NCBI GenBank assembly: GCA_009809945.1
Contig: WTPW01000067.1
Location: forward strand, 699,693 to 763,692
From: Gigaspora margarita
Taxonomy: Eukaryota > Glomeromycota > Glomeromycetes > Diversisporales > Gigasporaceae
Length of the DNA stretch: 64,000 bases
Direction: 5' to 3'
A program made the translations under genes and the position numbers. Each line of letters begins with the position of its first letter. Position 1 is the first letter of the stretch. The notes under the pieces were generated by a model. It saw only the letters and a list, made by a program, of their open reading frames with translations. It had not been told where the DNA came from and did no database searches. This document shows, piece by piece, positions 43,743-53,999 of the stretch.

Positions 43743-46700
43743 TTATGATGCTTCATTTAGGTCAGCAAATGATTCTTCATGTAACATAAACTTGTCGTAA
43801 AGATGGGCGCGGTGCACAAGTGCAAATGCATTATTTGGCTCAATTTCTAATGATTTATTTATATATGCGAACGCTTCCGAATAATGGCCCAAAATTAAAT
43901 AAGTATGGCCACAATTTCTAAGTGCGAATGCTTCATTTGGCATGATCTCTAGTGCTCTAATAAAATCTATTAGTGCTTCTTCATATCGGCCTAACATTTT
44001 GTAAAGATCACCACGACTACCAAATGCAAATGCATCATCCGACTTAATTTCTAATACTCTATTAAAATCTACAAGTGATTCTTCGTATCGACCTAACGTC
44101 TTATAAGTATTGCCACGACTACCCAGTGCAAATACATCATTTGGTGTAATCTCTAATACCTTATTAAAATCTTTAAGTGATTTTTCAAGTTGACCGAACA
44201 TTCTATAAATATCTGCACGAGTGCTAATTGCTTCAACCTTATCTGGATTAGCTTCCAAAACCTTATTTAAATCTGAGAGTGATTCATTAAATTCACGAAG
44301 CTGGTGATAAGTAAGTCCGCGTTTATAAATTGCATCTAAGTTATTCGGCTCTATTTCCAAAGCTCTATTTAAGTCTGCAATAGATTCTTTATATTTACCC
44401 AATTGGTAATAAGTATAACTGCGAACTATATATAAAAGTGCATTATCTGATTTAATTTCTAATGCCTTGTTCAAATCTGCAAGTGAATTTTCATATTGGC
44501 CAAGTTCATTGTAAATCCTTCCACGAATCGTAAGAATATCCGTATCTTTTGGATCAATTTCCAACGCTTTTTCAAAATCTTCCACTGAATTTTTATATCG
44601 ACTTGACAAGCAGTTAGTCATTCCACGACCAAAAAGCGCTAATACATAATTTGGTTTAATCTTCAGTGCCTCATTATAATCAGCAAGTGCTTCTTCATAA
44701 TTACATAAATGAAAGTATGTTTCGCCACGACACGTAAGTGCAAATGGATTATCTGGTACAATTTTTAATGATCTGCTTAAATCTGTAAGCGATTCTTCAT
44801 GCCGACCTAATGAATAGTAAACAATTCCACGAATTACCAACGCTAATGCATTATCTTTGTCGATTTTCAGCACCTTATTTAGATCGTAAAGTGATTCTTC
44901 AAATCTACGAAATCTTCTATAAATTTCTGCACGATATTTAAGTGCCAACTCATTATTTGGTTCAATATTTAATACTGCATTCAAATCTACAAGTGACTCT
45001 TCATATTGATCCAGCATTCTATAAGCTTCGCTACGTTTTATAAGTGATGACACATCAACTTCGTTAATTCTTGGCGAGTTTCCAAAATTTATAAGGTATT
45101 CTCTATATTGGTTTAAATTATAACTAGCATCTTTATTTGTGAGATATGAATCAAATGCATCCATTTCTATATTGATTGAAATGCGTTAAAATGATATTTG
45201 ATAAAACAGTGATGGTAAATGACCTTCAAATGACCTCAAATAACCTCAAATGACCCCAATTTTATTATGAATTTTAGGTTGAAATGACCTAGGTCATTTG
45301 AAAAAAACCATCCCTATGATAAAATGTATTGAAAATAATAGAAATTACCATTTTTACGTTTCAAATGATCTAAAGAAATATTAATATTCACAAATATATT
45401 AATAAATTATTCATCTTAATTTATGATCTATTTAAAAAAGTTGTACTATATATAATTTTTAAACTATATCTACCTTTACTGCTTTCTAAATAAGTAATTA
45501 TTCTATTATTTATATCATCTATAAAAAAATAATTCGTTAATATAAATATTCCTGTATTGATAGATACAAATACGTTTTATGTAATTATGTAAAAACATAA
45601 AATTAAAAATAGTTTCATACATAATTTTGTGCCTTAATTGAAGTATTTACCATTTTTAAAATTTGAAGCCTGAGATGAAGAGTCTAATGCTTTAATATTC
45701 AAAACTTGAAATGAAGAGTTTAATAATTCTAGTTCAAATAATTTATCGCTTTTATTTTGCATATCATTATCTTTATATTAATGATGCCTGACGCAATTAT
45801 TTTCGCGATGACGAAAGGTTTCGTCATAATTGCGTCTGACTAAACCCTTGACGATTGACGAAACCCTTGACGCTTGACGAAACCCTTGACGATTGACGAA
45901 ACCCTTGACGATTGACGAAACTCCTGACGCAACCTGACGCAACCCCTGACTATTGATGAAACTAACGCCCTAGCTTTCCCACAAAAAAATTATTCACCTG
46001 TAATTTAACCGATCGAATTTGTAACGTAAAAATCGAACAAACTCATTTTTTTACAAAAAACAGTTGGCTCTAAATTTTATTAGAAACCATCTACTGCGTC
46101 CTAATTAAAAATGTTCCTCGTGAAATTTTACTAATATCTATACTGGCCACTAGATTTTTCTAACCTAACTCTAATTATAACGCGTTTTTCTTAGCTTTAA
46201 TTTTACTCGTATTTTTACTTAGAAAACAAAACACATTTGTTTTGATTATCACGTTACACCTGATCCTAAATTTTGATTGGTCAAATTACAGAGTGAATAA
46301 TTTTTTGTGGTAACGCTACCTAAGATGATGAAGCTCTTGATGAAACCCTTGTCAACTGAAGAAGCCTTTACATTGAATCTAAACAGATTATTTTTATTGC
46401 TAGCATTTCACTAGCAAACAGCGTAGCGTAGGATCAACGGGTCACCAAAATTCAGGGTCGGGATACTTCGGAGTGCATCGGAATCATGGTCGGCTGGATC
46501 AGAATTAATCAATTTGCCCAAGATCATAAAAAATTTTACTAATGAAATCATATCCATTCGTTATTAAATACAAAATGCCCAGCTGATAATTTTGCTAATG
46601 AACCTACTAACATCTAGGGCTAAACGCCGACCTAGATCCGACGCATACGACCCTGAATTTTGGTGACCCTCCTGTAAAATTCGAGAAGGATCGATTGTCC

Positions 46701-48144
46701 GAACACATGATTTTTTGAACCATCAATAATAACACTAATGTTATGAACATCTGTTATTTCATTCGCAGACCAATACCATACCCTCTAATATCTTTAATTA
46801 GTACTAATGTTTTAATCGCTCGCTAGGTGTTTAATTCACTCGCTGAGAGTTTCATACACTCGCTGAGAGTCTATAACCCTCGTTGAGGGTTAAAATACAC
46901 CCATGCCACAAACTATGCCAAATTAAGAAATACATAAAATAACACATAATAATAAAATACTATGACACTGCTAATTCGTAAAACACCTATCGGATATATC
47001 TGGGTGATTGTTGCAAATCATCGGGCAATGTCGGATCGATGTCAAAAAGATAGAAACTTGGTAGATATAATAATGAACAAAAAATTAACTTTACATGGAC
47101 TAATTTATTTCTGTTATGAATAATAGTCATATACTTCATCAAAATCATCATGGGTTTTTTTATTTATTATGAGTATCGTCATGCGTCATTGGTTTCGTCA
47201 TGCGTCATGGGTTTAATTTGAAGTTGCCTGACGAAATGGTTTCGTCATGCGTCAATGACGCAGGTTGCGTCATGCGTCAGGCATCATTACTTTATATTTT
47301 AAGAAAAATTTTTTAGAACAATCTGTAATTACTAAATATTTTTCAATAAATTGTTTATAAATTTTTACCTTTAATAGTTTCTAAATTTTCTTGTAAATTT
47401 TTATTTAAACCATGTCGAAATAATCCTAGTTCAAATAATTTATCACTTTTATTTTGCTCATTATCTATTATATAAAAAAATCAAATTGTTAGAATAAAGA
47501 ATAAAACACAGAAAAATGGTAATATTGGTTTAATCAAAAACTAAAATTAGAATATTAAATAAAGAATTAATAAAAATTTACCTTCAATACTGCTTGATGA
47601 TAATAAATCATTAATTATATCTTCTACATATTCTATACATTCAAATTTTTTAATATTATTTGTTATATAAAATCCAATTTGTTAAATAATAATATTGTTC
47701 AATTAAAACAATATTCACCATTTTGTAAGTCTTCGATATTATAATTAAATGAAATTTGAACTTGAATGTCTAAAGAAATATAATATGTATATAATATTGA
47801 TCATGCATCGATTAATATCGCAAAATTTGTCCAATCGGGCAAATGATTGGCTGACAGTGCTGCGTAGCGGCACATGTCAGCCAATCATTAGCCTGGTTGG
47901 ACGGATTTTGTGATATTTATCAACGCATGATTCAATATTAATGTTATCCGGCAACTATGATCATGATTCTCAAGTCGTGATTTGTTAACTGAGTTTTAAT
48001 TCGAATAAACATGATTACGATATAACACATCAAAAAATAACAAGAAGAAATAAATGCATGATCATAAGAGTTTGCCGGATAATATCAATATATTCATTGT
48101 CAATAAAATCCTATCATTTTAATAAGCTTTACCTTCAGTATTTT
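43743..48144 (-). CDS. TPR-repeat protein with seven small phase-1 upstream exons
   Basis: The large last exon (45166-43743) encodes about 13 tetratricopeptide repeats of 34 residues (for example YRMLDQYEESLVDLNAVLNI), likely a superhelical protein-interaction scaffold. An acceptor TATAG precedes AA-ATG, so translation may continue from upstream rather than start at Met 45164. Upstream exons on the minus strand, all GT-AG and all phase 1: 48144-48133, 47769-47719, 47632-47582, 47464-47369, 45770-45651, 45518-45474 and 45369-45349. Each opens without stops, with lengths 12, 51, 51, 96, 120, 45 and 21 nt, all multiples of three. Exons 47464 and 45770 are paralogous (QNKSDKLFEL in both). A Mutator-type element and a hAT MITE sit in introns. 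The true first exon is unknown; it may be the kinase at 49225-51955. The TPR exon is certain, the small exons likely. Confidence 0.75.
45207..45316. mobile_element. hAT-type MITE, 110 bp, in the last TPR intron
   Basis: Starts CAGTGATGG and ends CCATCCCTA, flanked by a perfect 8-bp duplication TGATAAAA (45199-45206, 45317-45324). The interior repeats AAATGACCTC and its complement. It sits 41 bp upstream of the large TPR exon on the minus strand. Confidence 0.85.
45971..46318. mobile_element. MITE nested in the Mutator-type element
   Basis: CCCACAAAAAAATTATTCACCTGTAATTTAACC on the left pairs with GGTCAAATTACAGAGTGAATAATTTTTTGTGG on the right, so arms exceed 30 bp. The GTTACACCTGATCCTAAATTTTGATTGG segment recurs, inverted, near 63520-63570. 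Related to 12627-12931. Confidence 0.68.
46439..46669. mobile_element. MITE, GGGTCACCAAAATTC family, copy 1
   Basis: Ends GGGTCACCAAAATTCAGGGTCG and CGACCCTGAATTTTGGTGACCC are exact complements. It shares ATGCCCAGCTGATA, TTTTGCTA and CGACCTAGATC with copies at 52570-52800 and 58703-58942. Confidence 0.78.
47797..47934. mobile_element. Foldback element with internal GCGTAGC hairpin
   Basis: GATCATGCATCGATTAATATCGC..AATTTGTCCAA at the left pairs with TTGGACGGATTTTGTGATATTTATCAACGCATGATTC. The apex holds GGCTGACAGTGCTGCGTAGCGGCACATGTCAGCC. It lies in the largest small-exon intron of the TPR gene. Confidence 0.7.
47940..48090. mobile_element. Foldback MITE, TTATCCGGCAA arms
   Basis: TGTTATCCGGCAACTATGATCATG at the left pairs with GCATGATCATAAGAGTTTGCCGGATAATA at the right. 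It is adjacent to the foldback at 47797 in the same intron. Confidence 0.65.
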
Positions 48145-48189
48145 CTGCAAAACATTATTTATTATTAATTTATTTGTTTTTGTATTTAT

Positions 48190-48368
48190 TGTGGTGGATT
48201 AAAATGAATCAAATTGAAATAAAATAATGACAATAATAAATATGTCGGGATAAAAATTTTTAGTGTGTTCCTTTTAGAATTTCGAACAAATTTCTAATAA
48301 TTAGCTCTAGAGGGTTAAAGAGTTCCCATATTTCATCTCAATCTAATTTCATTTTAATCTGTTATATT
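48190..48368. mobile_element. Small MITE, GATTAAAATGAAT arms
   Basis: TGGTGGATTAAAATGAATCAAATTG pairs with CAATCTAATTTCATTTTAATCTGTTAT. Non-coding. Confidence 0.55.
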
Positions 48369-48372
48369 AATT

Positions 48373-49180
48373 GTCGCAGCTGATGTCATGATTAGCTGAT
48401 GTTGAAATTTGGTCTTTAATTTAAATCTATTAAACCTATTAAAATCCACATCCGTATAATATAATGAATAAGCACTACTCAACCCATTTTTTTCAACTTC
48501 AGATTAACGGAAATTAAACAAAACTTTTCGCCAAATTTATTTTTGATAACCTGAATTTAAAAAAATAGTATTGAGGGAACAGTGCTTATCATGATAAAAT
48601 ACGTTATTCCCCTGTTCTTATTTATACTTCTATACTATTTCTTCTCGATTATTGCCCAGATTTCAGATTCGGGCTGATCCGAAATTTTCATGATTCTTTT
48701 TGATTATATATCTTTTTTTTTATTTTTTAATGACATACGAATTTTTTAAACTATTAGTTACAAACAAAGAGTAAAAGTCGCTGGCTAAAAAAAAAAAAAA
48801 AAAAGAAAGAGAAAAAACTAAAGATGGTTTGTGATTTGTAGTAAGCTAAACTTTATGAAATACGCAACTTTACTTTGAAGAAATAGTATAGAAGTATAAT
48901 AAGAACCTGGGAATAAATCAGTTATGTTCCGCGAAATGGACATAACAAAAATTAATCCCAGATTAGATGATCGAATAATGATGGAATGGCACACTGGCTG
49001 CTTCGCAGCAGTGGCCATTCCGTCATTATCCGATCATCTGTTCTGGGATTGATTATTGGTTATTGCCCACTTCGTGGACAATAACATATACGTATTAATT
49101 TAGCCCTAACCTAATTGCAAAAGAAAAAAAAACTAAAAAAATGCACCCCAAAAGAATCAATTTTCGACATCAGCAGCGAC
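48373..49180. mobile_element. MITE, GTCGC...GCGAC family, long copy 4
   Basis: Ends GTCGCAGCTGATGTC and GACATCAGCAGCGAC are exact inverted repeats with a perfect 7-bp duplication ATTAATT on both sides. It is longer than its relatives because of internal insertions, including the foldback at 48918-49090. It retains CCCTAACCTAAT near the right end. Confidence 0.85.
48918..49090. mobile_element. Foldback with three hairpin tips
   Basis: Long arms (ATCCCAGATTAGATGATCG / CCGATCATCTGTTCTGGGAT, and ATGGAATGGC / GGCCATTCCGTCAT) close on GGCTGCTTCGCAGC. Both arm bases have extra hairpins, TGTTCCGCGAAATGGACA and TGCCCACTTCGTGGACA. It is nested in the MITE at 48373. Confidence 0.7.
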
Positions 49181-49224
49181 ATTAATTGAATACAAAATAA
49201 AACTTCGTTTTGTAAAAAATTTAC

Positions 49225-51955
49225 CATTGCTAATTTGTCCAAGCATCTTATCAAAAAAAACCAAATAATTCTTGTGCATCTGGTCTTTGTTCAGAATTAG
49301 GATCCAAGCATTTTTTCATCATACATTCATAGGTAGAAGGTAGCCCAATTATGTTTGGCAGATCAAGGATTCCAAACGCATCAGTAAACTCAGGAGCAAC
49401 ATATCCAAGACGTCCATATATGTTATTCAGAATTTTATCTGCAGGCCCACAAAATCCAAAATCACTAATAACTTGATCAGAAAGAATATTTCCAGGATGA
49501 AGATCTCTATGCACCATATTAGAATTATGAAGAACGTAAAGTTTTAAATATTTGCTGAAGTAATGAATATATTTCTTTCCAATTGAACTCCTTATTTTTA
49601 TCTAATAAACAGGATTCAAGATCTCCATTCTCTATATGTTTTAAAACTAACAAATATTTGGAAAATCTGGAACTTTTGTTAACCCATAACAATTAACGCC
49701 ATATGACCCTAAATTCGAAATTATATTTGATGTTACCTGATAAATTATCAGTTATGTTAGCTTAAATTAATGTATAGGCCGGTGCAAAAATGTAGATATA
49801 CGACAGCTAAAAATTTACATTGTCTACATATAAAAGTTTTTATATACAAGCTATTTATTTACAATTTTTTTATATCAAATAAAGTAGGTTTTGAGCTATC
49901 TTTTAATATATTTTTTATTATTATTTTATAGACATTTTATTGAGTAATAATTTTTTTAAAAAATTCAATATTTTCTCAAAAAAAAAACAAAAAAAAAGTA
50001 TTCTTTTTAGAAAAAAATTATTTTCGCCATCAATATGCAATATTATAAGTTTGAATTAATTAAGTAGATTGCTATATATATGCTAAATAAATAGTTAAAG
50101 TTTTAGCTTAATTGGAACAGCAGTTATTAAAATATAAATTTTAAATTTTATTATTAAAATTTACTATATAAATGCAAAAATTGCGCGAAATTTACTATAG
50201 TAATTTTGTAAAACATAGTAAATTGATAATAAATTTTAAAATGCATATCTTAACATCTAATGATTCAATTAAACTAAAATTTTAACTGCATATTCAGCAT
50301 GTTAAATTTGCATATTGGTGGCAAAAATAATTTTTTTCTGAAAAGAATGATTTTTTTGAAAAAAATTGATTTTTTAAAAAAATTATTACTCAATAAAATG
50401 TCTATAAAATAATAATAAAAATAAATTAAAAGATAGCTCAAAACCTACTTTATTTGGTATAAAAAATTGTAAATAAATAACTTGTATATAAAAACTTATA
50501 TATGTAGACAATGTAAATTTTTAGCTATCATGTATCTACATTTTTGCACCGGCCCATATAGTATTATAATTCAAGAAATTTAAATTAACAAGTATAACAC
50601 ACCTCTTCAAGATTTTCATCATTTAATTTAATAAAGTCATCTAATGAATTTAAGACAATTGTAATTGGTCCTATTCTTATTTATTTTGAGTTTTTTCATC
50701 CCAATCAAAAATCCAACCATCACTCCAAACATCAGTATAAATAGAACCAAACCCACCCTCTGTTTTAAATTTGATATCTTTAAAATTTTCAAAAGGTATC
50801 CATTCAACAATTGTATCCGGATTTAAGTTAACAGTTTGACAATTTCGAATAACTTGATCAATAAATTCATTATTTGATGTCCAATTATTAAAATTGTTTT
50901 TTAAATACTGGTTAATGTATTTATTGTTTGCCTTTCTATGAACTTCTAAAGCAGTGACATCATTTGGATTAGTTTCTAAAATTTTAAGCGCAGTTTCATT
51001 ATTTGGCCTAATTTGTAACGATTTTTTAAATCTGCACGTGATTCTTTATCAAGACCTAATTGTTTATAAGTTTCACTATGACTTTCAAGTGCACATCCAT
51101 TATTTGGTTCAATTTCCAATGATTTATTTAAATCTTTAAGATACTCATTATATTGACCTAATAATCTATAAGTATCTCCACGACTTATAAGTGAGAACAC
51201 ATTATTTGGATCAATTTCCAATATTTTATTCAGGTCGTTAAGAGATTTTTCATATTGGTCAACATAGCATATAAGTATCTCCACGTTGATAGAGTGCGGT
51301 CACACTTTTTGGATCAATGTTTATTGACTTATTTAAATCTACGAGTGCCTCCTCATATCGACCTAAATTTTTATAAGTAATTCCACGGTTGCAAAGTGCG
51401 ATTACGCTTTCGTCAATTTCTAATGCTTTATTTAAATCGATAAGAGATTCTTCATGTCGGCGTAAATGTCCATAAGCAATTCCGCGAAAAACAAGTGCAT
51501 TCACACTATTTGGATTAATTTTTAGCACAGAATTTAAATCCTCTAAAAATTCTTTATAATGACATAAAAGTCTGTGAACATTTCCACCTTGTTCGAGTAT
51601 GCGAATATCTTTCGGATTAATTTTCAACGCCTTATTTAAATATAGAAACGATTTGTTGTAGTCGCCAGTTTGCATATAAAACAATTCCACGATGACTAAG
51701 CGCAAGTGCGAAGTTTGGATCAATTTCCAATGTTTTATTCAGGTCTCTAAGTGATTCTTCATATTGTTCTAATTCTAGATATGTAATTTCACGATTAGTT
51801 AATGCATCCAAATTATTGGGCTCAATAGAAAGTGCTATATTAAAATCTTCAAGTGATTCTTTATATAGACATAGTCCTTTGGAGATAATTCCGCGGGCAA
51901 TATATCCATCCGGTTTATTTGGAATAACACAAATTGAAGTTCGAGGATTAAACAC
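49225..51955 (-). pseudogene. TPR-TKL kinase gene, decayed and insertion-bearing
   Basis: Reading from 51955 leftward, about nine TPR repeats lie in three overlapping frames (51955-51632, 51723-51259, 51284-50976), so at least three frameshifts occur. A kinase follows: NNWTSNNEFIDQVIRNC, IVEWIPFENF, P-loop EGGFGSIY, then IGPITIVLNSLDDF, where the usual VLK lysine reads Asn. A GT donor after NLEE and a 778-bp foldback element (49777-50554) separate it from NCYGLTKVPDFP. The clean piece 49517-49251 has HRDLHPGNIL, SDFG and APEF, but then jumps to the alpha-I region, lacking about 50 residues. One base change in a T8 run extends it to FFDKMLGQISN with a phase-1 donor, compatible with the small exons at 48144-45349. 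It may be the degraded front half of that gene. Confidence 0.75.
49777..50554. mobile_element. Long-armed foldback element, 778 bp
   Basis: GGCCGGTGCAAAAATGTAGATA at the left and its complement at the right begin inverted arms of roughly 240 bp. Shared arm words include AAATTTACATTGTCTACATAT, AAAGTAGGTTTTGAGCTATC and GACATTTTATTGAGTAATAA. TA-rich flanks. It lies in an intron-like gap of the kinase relic. No transposase. Confidence 0.82.
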
Positions 51956-51959
51956 CGCA

Positions 51960-52569
51960 TGCTCTACATATTCATTTTATCAATTCTATGTTTATATGCT
52001 AACATGTTTAAAATTTCTTTACATACCATTAAGAAATGACATGTTTTTTATATAAAAAAATTAGATATGACATGAAATTTTCAGTGTTTATTTAATGGTG
52101 ATTTAGAAATGATTGATGTATTCTTTCGCTTTGTATAATTTATAGAGAATCCATTGTCGACGGAGACAATCTTTTGAAAGTTCTAATAATAAGGAGCTAA
52201 ACATTAACTAAATTTAGGAAACCAAATACGACTGGTTAATTAATATTAGATTCAGCCATAAATATGGCACCATACGTATTTTACATGATACGATAGTGTG
52301 CATGGTTTTATCTCATGTTGGGTGATGTAATAATTATATTTAATCGCCCCCATCGTTATCGTTATAAAGGAAGGTCAGATATTATAGTTGTGGTACACTT
52401 GCGATTCACTAATCAGAATTGATCAATTTTAGTATATCCTATTCGTCTTACCAAGAAAAGTTGAATGATACAAAAAACTAATCAATTCCTTCAAGTTGAG
52501 GAACGATTATTACACTATTTTGTTTTGTTTCCTATTTAGGTAGATTCATAAAAAATGAGATTAATGCAT
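51960..52569. other. Intergenic region
   Basis: No ORF, RNA or clear repeat. It contains the presumed upstream region of the TPR-kinase relic on the minus strand. Confidence 0.4.
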
Positions 52570-52800
52570 GACACCAAAATTCTGGGTTGGATGTGTCGGA
52601 TCTAGTTTGGTGTTTAGTCCAAGTTGTTAGCAGGTTCTGTAGCAAAATTATCAGCTGGGCATTTTTTATTTAATGATTGGATATGATTTATTAGTAAAAT
52701 TTTTTATAATCTTGGGGCAAAATTGATCAATTCCGATCCAGCCGACCATGATTCCGATGCACTCCGAAGTATTCTGACCCAGAATTTTGGGGATGCCCCT
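52570..52800. mobile_element. MITE, GGGTCACCAAAATTC family, copy 2 (inverted)
   Basis: Reverse-orientation relative of 46439-46669 and 58703-58942, with ACACCAAAATTCTGGGTTGG and CCCAGAATTTTGGGGATGCCCC ends and GCAAAATTATCAGCTGGGCAT inside. Confidence 0.72.
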
Positions 52801-52890
52801 GTATGAGTTGGCAATTCAGGGCCTTCCGGGATCGACCTAAATCTAACCAAATCAAATCAACAAAATCTGGACAACCGTTGAGAAGGGGAA

Positions 52891-53578
52891 AATAATACCC
52901 TACTACTAACTATAATCGCTATACACTACTAACACCAACTAAATTAACTCTACAAGTGCTCAAGACTTCTAAACCTTGAACTGGCAGGCAGAAAGAGGCG
53001 TGGAAGATTTGGTCCAGGTCTCAAGGTTCGGAAAGTCTTGGTACGACGGGAACAAACTTGGTCTGAGTTACTAGGGTCGGATAGAGCTCTTAATTATATC
53101 GCGAGACTCTTTTATGGAGTCACGGGTTTATACTTAAATACGAATTTACGTATCTGAAAAGTATCGGTTTATACAAATAACAGTTTATTTATTTATCTAT
53201 CGTGGGTTACTAACTTATAACACTTCTACTCTAATTTCGAAGGTTATGACTCTACTTGAATTCTTCCTTTCTGGAGCTACCAAAAGCTGTCTTGCTCTAA
53301 AGACAAGAGACATCGTATTTATACTTTTTACATTCCTATTCTCAATACAGGTTTTATGGCAGAACTATTGTCGAACTGACAGATCTGGCCGATTTGATCA
53401 GAACTGACAGATCGGAATGATCTGGTAGAGATATCAGAAAATATACTAATCAGGTAATGTCTATTCTAAAGGCATATATATAAAAAATATAGAGTACTAA
53501 TATATACATAACTAATAAAATAAATAATATTAGAATAAATAATAATAAAAAAAAACTCGTGGTCGGGAGCCCTTCACA
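52891..53578 (-). repeat. LTR (3' in element orientation)
   Basis: 688 bp, direct repeat partner of 56360-56973 plus 59944-60026. Shared words include CTCAAGACTTCTAAA, GAACTGGCAGGCAGAAAGA and GATCTGGTAGAGATATCAGA. It does not end in canonical TG...CA on both sides. Confidence 0.8.
53313..53325 (-). promoter_or_regulatory. TATA-like box in LTR
   Basis: Minus strand GTATAAATACGATG followed by TCTCTTGTCTTTAGAGCAAG. The same layout recurs in the other LTR near 56762 and, as GTATAAAAG, in the solo-LTR-like repeat at 32271. Probably the LTR's own promoter. Confidence 0.45.
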
Positions 53579-53670
53579 ATCCTTCCATCCTTATTTTTGA
53601 GTTCCACAAGAAAACCAAGAAATAAAGAAAGTCTCCAACAAATTTTCGACTATGCTAGGCCATCAACTAC

Positions 53671-53980
53671 CTAGACTGGATTGGATTTACCATCAGATTT
53701 TGAAGGTCTGGTAGTTTTCCTTAGACTTTTCTCATTTATCTTTTTAACTCCATAGTAACAATTGCCAGTCATAAATGTTCCATTAGCATCACTAGCATCA
53801 GCAGATTTTTTATAATAAATAAATGCTTTGTAGTAATCCCTTTTGACTCCCATTCTGTCTCGATAACAGTATCCACTCTTGTGGGTATTTTTATCAATAT
53901 ACTTCTGGCTCTTCTCATGAGCCTTTGCGACATATGCAGGAATACACTATGATATCCATCCAGGATTTCTTCCAAGACTT
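53671..53980 (-). pseudogene. Sel1-repeat fragment inside the LTR element
   Basis: Minus-strand frame HKSGYCYRDRMGVKRDYYKAF (from about 53890), IYYKKSADASDANGTFMTG and NCYYGVKKINEK is a Sel1 repeat and part of the next. It lies between the 3' LTR and the Lys-rich internal region, so host-type coding sequence has been captured or the element inserted into it. It is short and its upstream sequence shifts frame; no complete protein is possible. Confidence 0.7.
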
Positions 53981-53999
53981 ATCTGCATGCGATACAGAT

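Larger units (their letters stand above)
45780..47289. mobile_element. Mutator-type element, 1,510 bp, TGACGCA/TGACGAAAC repeats
   Basis: Ends AATGATGCCTGACGCA and TGCGTCAGGCATCATTA are inverted, flanked by a perfect 9-bp duplication CTTTATATT (45771-45779, 47290-47298). Subterminal tandem words CCCTTGACGATTGACGAAA (left) and GGTTTCGTCATGCGTCA (right) extend the arms. It holds two nested MITEs (45971-46318, 46439-46669) and a CACTCGCTGAGAGT tandem at about 46817-46885. It lies in an intron of the TPR gene, right against the acceptor of exon 45770. Confidence 0.87.
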
